Source: Heterohyrax brucei
Lineage: Eukaryota; Chordata; Mammalia; Hyracoidea; Procaviidae
Assembly (NCBI GenBank): GCA_028571685.1
Contig: CM053166.1
Location: 64,256,111-64,320,110 of the forward strand
DNA: 64,000 nt
Reading direction: 5' to 3'
Shown here: piece by piece, positions 1-10,376 of the stretch
Layout: each line of letters starts with the position of its first letter
Numbering within the stretch: the first letter of the stretch is position 1
Notes under the pieces: generated by a model
The model's input: only the letters and a program-made list of their open reading frames with translations
Databases searched by the model: none
Told to the model about the DNA's origin: nothing
Translations under genes and position numbers: made by a program

Positions 1-231
1 CTTAATCTCACATATTTTGGACATGTTATCAGGAAAGACTAGTCCCTGGAGAAGGACAGCAGGTCAATGAAAAAGAGGAAGATTCTCAATGAGATGGACT
101 GACACCATAGTTGCAACCATAGGCTCAAACTTAGCAATGATTGTGAGAAGATTCAGGACTGAGCAGTGTTTTGCTCTGTTGTACATAGTGTTGCTATGAG
201 TTGGAACAAACAAGATGGCACCTAACAACAT
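1..231 (+). mobile_element. RTE (BovB-like) LINE, 3' end
   Basis: The plus strand reads as the extreme C-terminus and short 3' UTR of an RTE reverse transcriptase, with the 'yFGHVI..' and 'RWTDTI' type segments, degraded by stops. It ends in a tail resembling 'GCTATGAGTTGGAA' followed by 'CACCTAACAACA', which is the tail also carried by the local SINEs. The element enters from outside the window, so its 5' part is not visible. Confidence 0.75.
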
Positions 232-274
232 AAAGTATGGGTAGAGTTCAAACTAGTAGAGGATTATAGGGAAG

Positions 275-420
275 GGAAGGCAGAGTCCTGGTAATGGTGG
301 TGGTTAAGAACTCAGCTGTTAATTAAAAGGTTGTCATTTGGAAACTACCAGGGTTTCCTATGGGACAGTTCTACTCTTTCCTGTTGGGTCACTATGAGTT
401 GGAATCAACTTGAAAGTAAA
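275..420 (+). mobile_element. AfroSINE-type SINE
   Basis: A tRNA-like head (GTGGTTAAGA...GTTAATTAAAAGGTTG) is followed by the body 'TATGGGACAGTTCTACTC' and the tail 'TCACTATGAGTTGGAATCAA'. The TSD is GGATTATAGGGAAG (261-274) and GGGTTATAGGAAG (421-433), slightly diverged. Confidence 0.85.
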
Positions 421-433
421 GGGTTATAGGAAG

Positions 434-765
434 AGTAGAGGAAACAGCATGATGAAGGGCTCCAAGTTACAGAAAAGGTCCAAGGATCTACAAGATGTCT
501 TGTGTCAGGTTTACCAGGGAGCAGGCTCTGAGATGGAGTTTAGCCTTCAAGAACTTTATTAGGTAGTGTCCTTGGGATCAATCTGTGGGGGGTGTGAAGG
601 AGTAAGATTGGACAGAGAAAAGTGTTGGGCTGCATCACAGTCACAAAACAAAAAAAAAGAAGAAGAAGAAAGAAAGGAATAAAAAGATCTTGTCCAGTTC
701 CATGAGTTTCTCTGAAGCTCGGATAACTATTCAGAGTTGTCTTATCTTAGGACAAGGGTAACAGG
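434..765. other. Low-copy sequence with a purine-rich tract
   Basis: I recognise no gene or repeat family here. A short A/AAG-rich run lies near 648-680. Confidence 0.4.
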
Positions 766-1069
766 GTGTTATTGTTGTTAGCTGTTGTCAAGCCAGCCGC
801 TGACTCATGAGAACCCCATGCACGGCAAGATCAGATCATTGTGATCCATAGAGTTTTCACTGGCTGATTTTTGGAAGTAGATCACCAGGCCTTTCTTCTT
901 ACTCTGTCTCAGTGTGGGAGCTCCACTGAAACCTATTCAACATCATAGCAACACACAGCCTCTGCTAACAGATGGATGATAGTTGCACATTAGATATGCT
1001 GATTGGGAATTGAACCCAGGTCTCCCACGTAGAAGGCAAGAATTCTATCACTGAACCATCACTTCCTGC
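766..1069 (-). mobile_element. Long SINE with tRNA-Gly-like head
   Basis: On the minus strand the first ~70 nt (about 1069 to 1000) closely resemble tRNA-Gly(GCC): 'GGTTCAGTGATAGAATTCT' for the A box and 'GGGTTCAATTCCC' for the B box. A body follows that contains the 'GAAGTAGATC' segment also seen at the 5' side of the RTE near 19790-19860. The usual RTE-like tail ends it. A short AACAGG repeat (760-765, 1070-1075) may be the TSD. This head differs from the tRNA-Asn-like head of the SINE at 17196. Confidence 0.8.
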
Positions 1070-1075
1070 AACAGG

Positions 1076-1744
1076 TATTTATAGACCCTTTACTGACTTG
1101 TTGGGTGTAAGCTTCCTCTAGGAAGAGTGTGGCTGAGGAAGTTCCCTTTGGTTGAATGTAATTCCTAGGGGAGAACTCATCTCAGACGTATCAGCCACCA
1201 ACATTCCCAGAAACTGGAAGAATATATAACTCAGTCCATAAGGGGCAATTCTTTGTGGACACCACAGTACAGTATAGGATGTGTGCCCCTGGCAGTAGAG
1301 GCTGACTGGGCAAGACAAGAGAATACATGAGTAAAGGAAGACTGAGGTTGGAAAGTTGGGAGGAAGTAGGTATTAAAGAGCAGACTTTGATTTTTGAAAG
1401 GAAGGCATGATTTATGCATGAAACAAGGCTAGAAGCTGTATCTAACACAGAAACTACAGGAAGAACTAATTGGCACTGTTTCCACAGTCCAGATGGGAAG
1501 CAGAAGGGTGGGGACTGAACAGGTGGCAGTGGTGATGGGAAGGAAGGGATGAAGGAGACAGTACCTTTGAGGTCATACAAACATTGTATGTTAAGCATTT
1601 CCTACAAAAGACCTATGAGACTGAACAAGAGACAAAACCTTACTATGGTTCTGCCATTCCACAGAACACAACTAAGCTTTTTGATGCAAATTACTTGTGG
1701 GCAGGGAGCTTCTAGAACAACGCCTGGCCAATAGTTGGTGTTTA
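1076..1744. other. Low-copy sequence, no feature recognised
   Basis: Open frames of 60-135 codons here overlap one another on both strands and show no domain, compositional bias or splice context. I treat them as chance. Confidence 0.4.
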
Positions 1745-2330
1745 TATCAGTCTGCTTTTGCTATGCTAGTGCTATGTTAAAAAATTCCAAAATTTCAGTG
1801 GTTTACAGCAACAAACATTTGTTCCTTGCTGATGGGTTTACGGTCAGCTATAGCAACTCTGTTCCAAACCTGTTCCAGGCTATGGGTTAGGTTCAGATCT
1901 GTTCCTGTGCTGGAGTCCAGACTAAAGAATAAAGGGGGTGTACTCTTTTTCTAGTGGAAGATATGTACTCAAGAAGACTGGCAAAGCTTATAATGTCTCT
2001 TAAAACCTCTACTAGGGTCTGGCACACTATCACTTTGGTTGCCCACATTCCATTGGCCAAAGCAAACCATATGACTTGCTCAACAGCAATAAACTCAGGG
2101 CCATCGAGTCAAGTCTGACTCATAATGACCCTAGAGGTGAGAGTAGAACTGCCTCATAGTTTCCAAGAAGCACCTGGCAGATTTGAACTGCTGATCTTTT
2201 GGTTAGCAGATGTAGCACTTAACTCACTACTCTTCCAGGGTTTCCTCAACAGCAATGGGACAGAGAAATATACCCTTCTTCTGGACATGAGGAAAGAAGA
2301 GGGAATATTTGCTGAATAGTAACAAAATCT
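1745..2330 (-). repeat. Old LTR-like interspersed repeat split by a SINE
   Basis: The minus strand ends in a polyadenylation-like stretch 'AAACCACTGAAATTTTGG' then 'TAGCATAGC', the end structure of old mammalian LTR-type repeats. It is interrupted at 2091-2244 by a SINE and resumes to about 2330. I recognise the style but not the family. Confidence 0.45.
2091..2244 (-). mobile_element. AfroSINE-type SINE
   Basis: Reverse-oriented copy: tail 'GAGTCAAGTCTGACTCATAATGACC' at the left, tRNA-like head ending at 'CCAGGGTTTC' at the right. It is bounded by a perfect 12-bp TSD CTCAACAGCAAT at 2079-2090 and 2245-2256, and sits inside the older repeat 1745-2330. Confidence 0.92.
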
Positions 2331-2453
2331 GTAATAGTTATCAATAAATACTTATAATTGCATGTATAAATTTACATATATTGATAACTTATCCCATTAA
2401 GTGAAAAAGATAAGTGGCAAAGCAATACATACCCTATAACTCAATTTATAAAC

Positions 2454-2653
2454 CCATAACCCATTGCTATCAAGTGGATTCTGACTCACAACAACCCTGC
2501 AGAGCACAGTAGCACTGTCCCACAGAATTTCCAAGGCTGTAATCTATATGAAACAAACTGCTGCATCTTTCTCCTGTAGAGTGGCTAGTGAGGTTAACAT
2601 CACTGATTTTTTGGTTATCAGCCAAGTGCTTAACCACTGCACCACCAGAATAC
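2454..2653 (-). mobile_element. AfroSINE-type SINE, long body
   Basis: Reverse-oriented SINE with the 'TTTCCAAGGCTGTAATCT' body extension and tRNA-like head 'TTGGTTATCAGCCAAGTGCTTAACC'. A perfect 14-bp TSD CTCAATTTATAAAC flanks it at 2440-2453 and 2654-2667. Confidence 0.93.
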
Positions 2654-2789
2654 CTCAATTTATAAACATCCGTATCAAAAATGAAACTATACATTGATAC
2701 ATGCGCATACCTTTTCATAAATACACAGAAAACGAGCTGGAAGTATACAAGAGAACTGACAACTAAGTTCAGAACTCAATCTAGAAAAA

Positions 2790-3112
2790 GTACTGCATAC
2801 CTCGTTGCTGAATATCACTGTGGTCACCTTCAAAGTACTCCCCTTGGGAAGCTATGCACTGATGACAGTGCCTAGTCCACCCTTCAAACAATTTTGGAAT
2901 TCTTTCTCTGGAATGGCCATCAGAGCTGTCATCGTATTAACCTTGATGTCCTGAATGTCATCAAAATGTCTTCTTTTCAGTATTTCCTTTATCTTTGGGT
3001 AAAAAAAAAAAAAAATCTTTAGGGGCCAGTTCAGGTGAGTAGGGAGGGTGTTCTAATACAGTTATTTCTTTACCAGCTAAAAATATCCTCACAAACAACT
3101 ATACAATTAAGT
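2790..3112 (-). pseudogene. Mariner transposase, C-terminal part (minus arm)
   Basis: The minus strand translates, with a frameshift at a poly-A run (about 3001-3015), into a mariner transposase C-terminus. It contains 'VLEHPPYSPELAPKDF', where the final D occupies the position of the third catalytic Asp. The motifs 'ILKRRHFDDIQDIK', 'IPEKEFQNC' and 'ASQGEYFEGDH' follow. The N-terminal two thirds, including the first two catalytic Asp residues, are absent. The element is cut-and-paste DNA transposon debris and cannot be active. Confidence 0.8.
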
Positions 3113-3139
3113 TCACAGACTTGTCACTGGACCACCTGG

Positions 3140-3265
3140 CCATTCCAGAAAGAGTTCCAAAATTGCTCTGAAGGGTGGACTAGGCACTGGCATCAGCACA
3201 TAGCTTCCCAAGGGGAGCACTTCAAAAGTGACCATAGTGATATTCTGCAATGGGGTAGGTAGCAC
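3140..3265 (+). pseudogene. Mariner transposase, extreme C-terminus (plus arm)
   Basis: The plus strand repeats in opposite orientation the last ~40 codons of the mariner at 2790-3112: 'KEFQNCSEGWTRHW', 'IASQGEHF', 'DHSDI'. The two arms form an inverted repeat of about 120 bp with a ~215-bp spacer, in which the longer arm keeps the upstream 'YSPELAP' segment. Confidence 0.75.
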
Positions 3266-3959
3266 TTGGAACAATTAGATTAGGGGACTTGTTGGACCTT
3301 GTAGACTAAACTATTAACAGTGTAACTTTTGGAAAGAGGAATAAGATTGGATAGGAATAAAAAGCAACATTTGCTTCTTTATCAGTGAAAAGATTCTTAC
3401 AATAAAAGTGTATTTGTGGTTAATTTATATGGCTTTTTAAAAATTGTTATTAAAAAGAAGAAGAAAAAATAAAATAAGGCAACATCCATTCTGCAGTTCC
3501 TCACCAACTTTGGATTAGAAAAATGTCAAATGTCAAACAAGCAATTTGGAGGAAGGAAGCTAAGAGTGACAAATTAAAAACATAATGTGCCATAACTCTT
3601 ATAATTGTTCAATTACTGCTCTGACACTGAAAAAAGCATTGCAATCTTTATGACAACTGCCTTTACTATCTGACTTATGAAATCACCTTGACAGTATCTT
3701 GCACTTAGATTGTGCAAAAAGGAATATTTACTTAACCTATGTGCCATACATAGTACATATTCAGTGTTTGTTGAACCTAATAAGCAAAACTTGTAGCCAG
3801 TTTTAGTTTACTGTTTCCAGTTCACATGAGAATACCAATTTCTCATAATGAAGTGAAATGTTCTTCAAATAAGCATTCATTGTCTTGAAGATGCTGCAAG
3901 AAGTCCCAGTATAAAATGAATTGGAAATTTAATTTTCCACTGTTTTCTCTAGAACTTAT
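3266..3959. other. Low-copy AT-rich sequence
   Basis: Nothing recognised. There is an A/AAG-rich tract near 3440-3475. Confidence 0.4.
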
Positions 3960-4050
3960 TGCCTTACTGGGGTAACCAGTTGCACTGAGTCAGCTCTGAC
4001 TCACAGTGACCACATGCATGTCAGAGTAGAACTGTGCCCTATAGCCTTTT
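3960..4050 (-). mobile_element. SINE, 3' half, interrupted by L1
   Basis: Reverse SINE tail and body ('GAGTCAGCTCTGACTCACAG', 'GTAGAACTGTGCCCTATAG'). The body resumes at 13054 with 'CTATAGCATTTTCAATGGC', so a 9-kb L1 landed inside this SINE. The L1 TSD is CTATAGCCTTTT (4039-4050) and CTATAGCATTTT (13054-13065). Confidence 0.85.
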
Positions 4051-4382
4051 GTTTTTCTTTTTAAAAAATTTTACTGTGCTTTAAGTGAATGATTACAATC
4101 CAAGTCAATTAGTCATACAAAAACTTGCACACACACTACTATGGAACTCTAGCTGCTCTCCCCACCCTGTGGCAGCACACTCCTCCTTTCCACTCTGTAT
4201 GTCCTGTGTGCATTCAACAAGCTCCTGTCTCCCTCCACCCTTTCATCCACTCTTTGAACAGGGCTGCTCAGTTAACCTTATGTAAAGGGTCTTCCAACAA
4301 GGGTGTCCTATCTTTGAACTTGAATAAAACAAGTTATGTAAATGACACAGTTTTAATTATTTCCTTATTTTGAAATACATTT

Positions 4383-5000
4383 TATGTGTTGAAAAGAACT
4401 TCAGGTAAATGGCTGCTGTGGCTCCTTCCAAATGGGGCCAAAAATCATCAGTTACCATAGCCAGATATCTTTGATGATTGACAGTCACAGTCTCTCCTTG
4501 TTCTTCTTGGCAAAAATAAGAGTCAGTGATTCTGCCAGACCAAAATCCACACCAAATGGTAACTTTTGGGGATGAAGTGGATGTTCTTGAATCTCCATGG
4601 ATTCTCATCACTCCAAATGTGATGGTTTCGTTCATCCAAAAATGAGCCTCATTGCTGAAGATGATTTTTCAGCCCAAAGCAGGGTCAACTTCCAGTTGCT
4701 CCAGATCCCAGTCAGCAAAAGTATGGCACAACCTAAGGTCATGGGACTTCAGTTCTTGAGTTAAAACAATTTTGCAAAGGTAAAGCTTCAAGCCCAGATC
4801 CCAAATCCACCCAAATGTAGTCAACAAAAGGCCCAGTTTTTGTGCTCAGGGAAAACTGATTGGGATGGATTCTCACATACACTCTGATGAACTGTGGTGG
4901 TGTTTTGACTAGAACATGTGGTTTATTCACACACAGGCATTGTCTGAGTGGCAACAGGGCCTGTTATCTCAAATTTTTTGATTAAACATCAAATTATTCT
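4383..5000 (-). pseudogene. Tc1/mariner-superfamily transposase fragment
   Basis: Minus-strand reading in shifting frames gives, in order: a helix-turn-helix remnant ('LIKKFEITGPV', about 4990-4960), 'ENPSQSV', 'LGLKLYLCKIVLTQELKSHD', 'HTFADWDLEQLEVDPALG', 'KIIFSNEAHFWMNE', 'SPKVTIWCGFWSGRI', 'ETVTVNHQRYLAMVTDDFWP'. This is the layout of the IS630/Tc1/mariner family whose catalytic block reads 'SDEAHF'; here the catalytic Asp is Asn (AAT). Stops and frameshifts break the frame, and the last third (second and third catalytic residues) is missing or rearranged. The element, about 4290-5270, sits in the 3' UTR of the L1 at 4051-13053, so it arrived after that L1. Confidence 0.75.
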
Positions 5001-8000
5001 CTCACTGTGACAATTATGTACTTCATAACATACAAGAATGTTTGGCAAATGGAACACCCATTTTGATGATAAACTTTAATAATATCTGTGTTGTGGAATC
5101 ATATAACTTTTCATGCCTATTTGTCAAGACTAATTTAAAAAAACATAATAAATATGGCCATTATGGCTTCAGAAATACCGTTTCTGGGAGCTGTCAAAAC
5201 TAGGACATTTTTATTGGAAGATCTTTAGCTAAGTCAATACACACACTCTTCTCCAGTATCTTTTTATGTTTTGTAGCCTAGTCCAATCTTTGTCTGAAGA
5301 GTTGGCTTTAGAAATGGTATCAGCTCTAAGCTAGCAGAGAGTCCTGGAACCATGTCTTCTGGATACCCTCCAGTGTTTGTACCACCAAGTCTGGTCTTTT
5401 CAATGGAGTTCTAGTTCTAAACACCCATTTTTCTCCAACTACATCAGGAACTCCATTCTATCCCCCATCAGGGCAGTCACTGATGGTGGCCAGACACCAT
5501 CTAGTTCTTCTTGTCTGATGCTGATGTACTCCCTGGATTACATGACCGTTTTTGTCTCCTGAGCTCCTATTTTCCTTGTGTCTTTCATTCTCCTCTGCTC
5601 CAGGTGAGTTTCAACTGGTGCTACTTAGGTGGCTGTTTGTTAGCTTCTAAGACTCCAGATGCCACTCACCAAAATGGGATACAGAACTCTTCCTTTATAA
5701 AACTTTGTTATGCCAGGTGACCTAGATGTTCCCTAAAACCATAGTTCCCAGATCTCTACCCCTGCTACTCTCTTCTTTGAAGTGTTGGGTTATATATAGG
5801 GAACCTCTTAGCTTTTGGTATAGTCCCACTGTGCTGGCCTCTCTTCTACTGTGTGCTGTCTCTCCCTTCATTTAACCTAATTCCTATCTACTATGTATTT
5901 AGTGAATACCCGTCTCCCTCTCTCCCCACCCTTGTAGCCATGGAAGACTGTTTTTTTCCATGTTTAAACCTTTTCTTGAGTCCTTATAGTAGTGATGTCA
6001 TATAATGTTTGTCTTTTTGCAATTGAATAATTTCACTAAGCATAATGTCTTCCAGATTCTTCCATGTTATGAAATGTTTCCCAAAATCATCATTGTTCTT
6101 TAGCATCCCATTGTGTGAATATACCATAGTCTATTTATCCATTCACCTATTGTTGGGCACCTAGGTTGATTGCATCTTTTTGCCATTGTGGATGGTGCTG
6201 CAATAAACATTGGTGTGCCTGTATCTATTCCTGTGACCGCCTTTATTTCTCTAGGATATATTCCAAAAAGTGGGAATGCTGGATCATGTCATATTTATAC
6301 TTTCAACTTTTTAAGAAAGTGTCAAATTGACTTCCAAAGTGGTTGTATCATTTTACATTCTCACCAGCAGTGTAGAAGAGTTCCTGTCTCTCCACAACCT
6401 CTCCAACAGTTATTATTTTGTGTTTTTGGATTAATGTCAGCCTTGTTGGGGTGAAATGGTATGTCACTATAGTTTTGATTCAGATTTCTCTGAAGGCTAA
6501 TGACAATGAGCATTTCCTCATGGATCAGTTAGCCTCTTGGATGTCCTCTACGGTGAAATGCCTATTCATATCCTTTGACCAAGTTTTAGTTGGGTTATTT
6601 ATCTATTTGATGTTGAAGTTTTGCAGGATCTTGTAAACTATACAGAATAGATGCTGATTAGATTTATTGGAAGCAAAATTTTTTTCATGGTCTTTTTATT
6701 CTTGTGGTGAAGTCTTTGGATGAGCATAAGTGTTCAATTTTTAGGCATTTCTAGTTATCTATTTTCTCTTCTGGTGTTTGTGCATTATTAGTAATGTTTT
6801 GCAGTCTATTTTTCCACACATTAGGGAATCCAGCATTATCATTATTTTTTATTCTGTGATCTTTAATGTATTAGATTTGGTGTTTAGGTCTTTGATGCAT
6901 TTTGAGTTAGTTTTTGTGCATGTGTGAGATATGGGTTTTGTTTCATTTTCTTACAGATGGATATCCAGTTATGCCAACACCATTTGTTAAAGAGACTGTC
7001 TTTTCCCTAGTTCACAGACTTTAGGTAGTCAAATATCAGCTGCCCATAGGTGGATGATGTAATATCTGCATTCTCAATTCTGTTCCATTTGTTTACATAT
7101 CTGTTTTGTAACAGAACCAGGCTGTTATGACTACTGTGGCAGTATAATAGGTTCCCATGTGAGATGAGTGAGGCCTCCCACTTTGTTCTTCTTCTTCAGT
7201 AATGCCTTACTTATCCAAGGCTTCCCCCTTTCCATGTGAAGCTAGTGATTTGTTTCTCCATCTCATTTTAAAATATGACTTTGGAATTTGTATTGGGATT
7301 GTCATGTATCTATAGATTGTTCTGGGTAGAACAGACATTGTCTGATATTGACTCTTCCTATCCATGAGCAAGGTAGGTTTCCCCACTTATGTAGGTCTCT
7401 TTTGGTTTCTTGCAGTAGTATCTTGTCATTCTCTTTGTATTAGTCTTTTACATCTCTGGTTAGATTTATTCCCAAGTATTTTATTTCTTCTTAGGAGCTA
7501 TTGTAAATGGTACTGATTTGGTGATTTCCTGTCTGATGTTCTCTTTGTTGGTGTAAATAAGTCCAACTTATTTTGTATGTTTACCTTGTACCCTGATAAT
7601 TTGCCAAACTCTTCTATTAGTTCCAGTAGTTCTTTTGTGAATTCCTTAGGATTTTTTGTGCCTACGATCATATTATCTACAAATAGAGACACTTTTACTC
7701 CTTCCTTGTCAATATGGATGCCCTTTATTTCTTTTTCTTGCCTAATAAATCTGGCTAGAACCTCCAGAGCAAAGTTGAACACAAGTGGTGACAAAGGACA
7801 TCCTTGTCTGGTTCCTGCTGTCATGGGGAATGCTTGCAGACTCTTTCCACTTGGTATGATGTTGGATGTTGGCTTTGTATAAATGCACTTGATGATATTG
7901 AGGACTTTCTCTTCAATTTCTATTTTGTTGAGAGTTTTTAACATGAATGGTTGCTAGACTTTGTCATATGCCTTTGCTAAGTCAGTTGATAAAATCAAGT

Positions 8001-8181
8001 GATTTGTGCCTTTTGTTTTATTTCTGTGGTTGATTACATTGATTGTTTTTCTAATGTTGAAACATCCCTGCATCCCTGAATGCTTCTTGGTTATGGTGAA
8101 GTATTTTTCTTAATATATTGTTGAATTCTATTGGCTAGAATTTTATTAAGGATTTTTGCATCTAAGTTCATGAAAGATTGG

Positions 8182-8339
8182 CCAAGCCAAGTGACATCGA
8201 GCAGGATCCGACTCATGGCAACCCTAGGGGCCAGGGTAGAACTGACCCCCAGAGTACTCAAGGAGTGCCTGGTGGATTTGAACTGCCGACCTTGTGGTAG
8301 CAGTGGTAGCACTTAACCCACTACACCACCAGGGCTGCT
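8182..8339 (-). mobile_element. AfroSINE-type SINE inside L1 ORF2
   Basis: Reverse SINE with the 'GCCAAGCCAAGTGACATCGA' tail at the left and a tRNA-like head ending 'CACTACACCACCAGGGCTGC' at the right. It directly adjoins about 715 bp of non-L1 sequence. The L1 frame resumes at about 9056, so SINE and extra sequence arrived together or one after the other at the same point. Confidence 0.85.
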
Positions 8340-9055
8340 CTTTGATCTTGAGCTTACATGCAGACAAGCTTGTACAAGCGTGTAAACCCCGTGTCTCTAC
8401 ACCCATGCACTCCCTGGCCCCTCACCTTCCTCTCTATCCCTTTCAGCTTGGGGTGAGGGTGGAGCTCAGACAGGGGGAACACCTCTGCTCTGTAGCTGGA
8501 AAGGACCCTGGGCTACTGGGAGCCAGGCTGGGGTGGAAGCAAATAGATAAGGGGAGCTCTCGTTTTTCCATTGTTGGGGACAGCTCAGGCCCTGACTCAG
8601 AGCTCTCCTGCTGCTGCCACTGACTGGCCAGGCCAGCATGGCTGCCTCTGCCCACCTTCCACTCTGCCCAGTGCCAAGGTTTGGGGTGGAAAGCTGGAGG
8701 TGGAATCAATGGGGTATGTGTGAGTGACACGTCCAGGCACAGGTGGGTGATGGAGAATGAATGGTGCCTCTCAAATACACACACACACACACAAGCACCA
8801 AGACACACGATGCCATCTCTCTATTGTCACATATACGTGACTCCCACACTGAAGCAAATGTATCATCACATACACACACATAGACACATACACACACACA
8901 CACCTGAGACACACATGAGCATTACAGAAACTTACAAGGCCAAAGTTATTAACATTTCAAGAAGCACAAGACCCCAACAAGCACACTTCCTTCAAGTCAC
9001 CCAGCATCACAAGGAGCACACACACATGCACACACACACAGAGGCAGAAGCAGCT
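8340..9055. other. Foreign, GC-richer segment inside an L1, with CA repeats
   Basis: This segment is not L1, RTE or SINE. It is richer in G+C on its left half than the surrounding L1 and has CA-rich microsatellite stretches near 8776-8795, 8868-8903 and 9017-9042. Overlapping open frames of 109-130 codons exist on both strands but none resembles a known domain. The L1 sequence on either side is continuous without it. Confidence 0.7.
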
Positions 9056-10341
9056 GAGAAAATTGGTCTGTAATTTTCCTCTTTTCTCTGTCTTTACCTG
9101 GTTTGGGTATCAGAGTTATACTGACTTCATAGAAAGAATTTGGGGGTATTCTACCCTTTTCTATGCTCTGAAAAACCTTTAGTAACAGTGGTGTAAATTC
9201 TTCTCTGAAAGTTCCATAGAATTCTCCAGTGAAGCCATCAAAAACAGGGTTTTGTTTGGTTTGGTTTGGTTGGGAGTTTTTAATTACCTTTTTAATCTCT
9301 TCTTTTGTTATGGATTTATTTAGTTGTCCCACCTCTGTTTTTGTTAGTTTAGGTAGGTAGCGTGTTTCCAGAAACTTGTCCACTTCTTCCAGGTATTCAA
9401 ATTTGTTAGAGTACAAATTTTTATATTCTGTTATGATTTTTTTTTAATTTATGTTGGGTCTGTTGTGATATCACACATCTCATTTCTCATTCATGTTATT
9501 TTCTTCTTGTTCTGTTTTTCATTTGTCATTTTGGCCAGTGGTTTATCGATTTTATTGATCTGTTGAGAGAGCAGGCTTTTGGTCTTCTTAACTCTACCAA
9601 TTGTTTCTCTATTCTCTAATTCATTTAGTTCTCCTCTAATTTTTACCATTTGCTTCTTTCAGTGCCTGAGTGCTTATTTTGCTACTTTCTTTCTACTTGT
9701 TTGAGTTGTAGGGTTGATGGTTTTATTTAGGCCCTTTCTTGATTTGAATATGTGTGTTTACTGAGATAAATTGATCTCTGAGCACTGCTTTTCTTTGTCC
9801 CAAAGGTTCTAGTAGGATGTGTCTTCATTCTCAATTGATTCTCTGAATTTCTTTTGTCCATCCTTCATTTCTTCTATGATCCAGTAATTTTTGAGCAAGG
9901 TGTTCACTTTCCATGTGTTTGATTAATTTCCCTTGCTTTTTCCTTTATTGATTTCTACTTTTATGGTTTTATTGTCTGAAGAATTGCTTTGTAGTATTTC
10001 AATGTTTTGAATTTTATCAAGGATTGCTTCATGGCCTAATATGTAGTCAATTCTAGAGTGTTTTATGTGCACTGGAAAAGAAAGTATGCTTGTCTGCTGT
10101 TGGGTGGAGTGTTCTGTATATGTATATGAGGTCAAGTTGGTTGATTATGGCATTTAGATCTTCTGTGTCTTTATTAAGCTTTCTCCTGGATGTTCTGTCC
10201 TTCACTGAGAGCAGTGTGTTGAAATTTCCTACTGTTATAGTTGACCTGTCTATCTCTGTTTTCAACGCAGTTAGAGTTTGTTTTATGCATTTTGGAGCCC
10301 TGTCATTGAGTGTGTAGATAATTTAATATGGTTATGTTCTC

Positions 10342-10376
10342 TGGATCCGACTCAACAGCACTTGGCTTGGCTTGGC
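10342..10376 (+). mobile_element. Tail-only 35-bp retroposon insertion
   Basis: A 35-bp piece starting 'TGGATCCGACTCAACAGCA' and ending 'CTTGGCTTGGCTTGGC' interrupts the L1. It is flanked by a perfect 9-bp repeat TATGTTCTC (10333-10341 and 10377-10385). It corresponds only to the 3' tail of the local SINE/RTE. Confidence 0.85.

Noticed and set aside
17..231. Possible host zinc-finger or coding exon at the left edge
   Set aside because: The translation matches the end of RTE reverse transcriptases and ends in the RTE tail.
1191..1598. Minus-strand open frame of 135 codons
   Set aside because: It overlaps other frames, has no domain, no codon bias and no exon-like borders. Its length is within chance for this composition.
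8420..8450. Pyrimidine tract plus CAG resembling a 3' splice site ('TATCCCTTTCAG')
   Set aside because: No conserved coding frame follows and there is no matching donor; such sites are common by chance.
8681..9073. Open frame of 130 codons rich in His/Thr
   Set aside because: It is driven by the CA microsatellites and crosses the insertion junction with L1; it is a simple-sequence artefact.
9262..9286. Repeated TTTGG units in L1 ORF2 that look like a SINE tail
   Set aside because: They lie within an otherwise continuous L1 reading, with no 'GACGGCA' core and no flanking repeat; probably local slippage.
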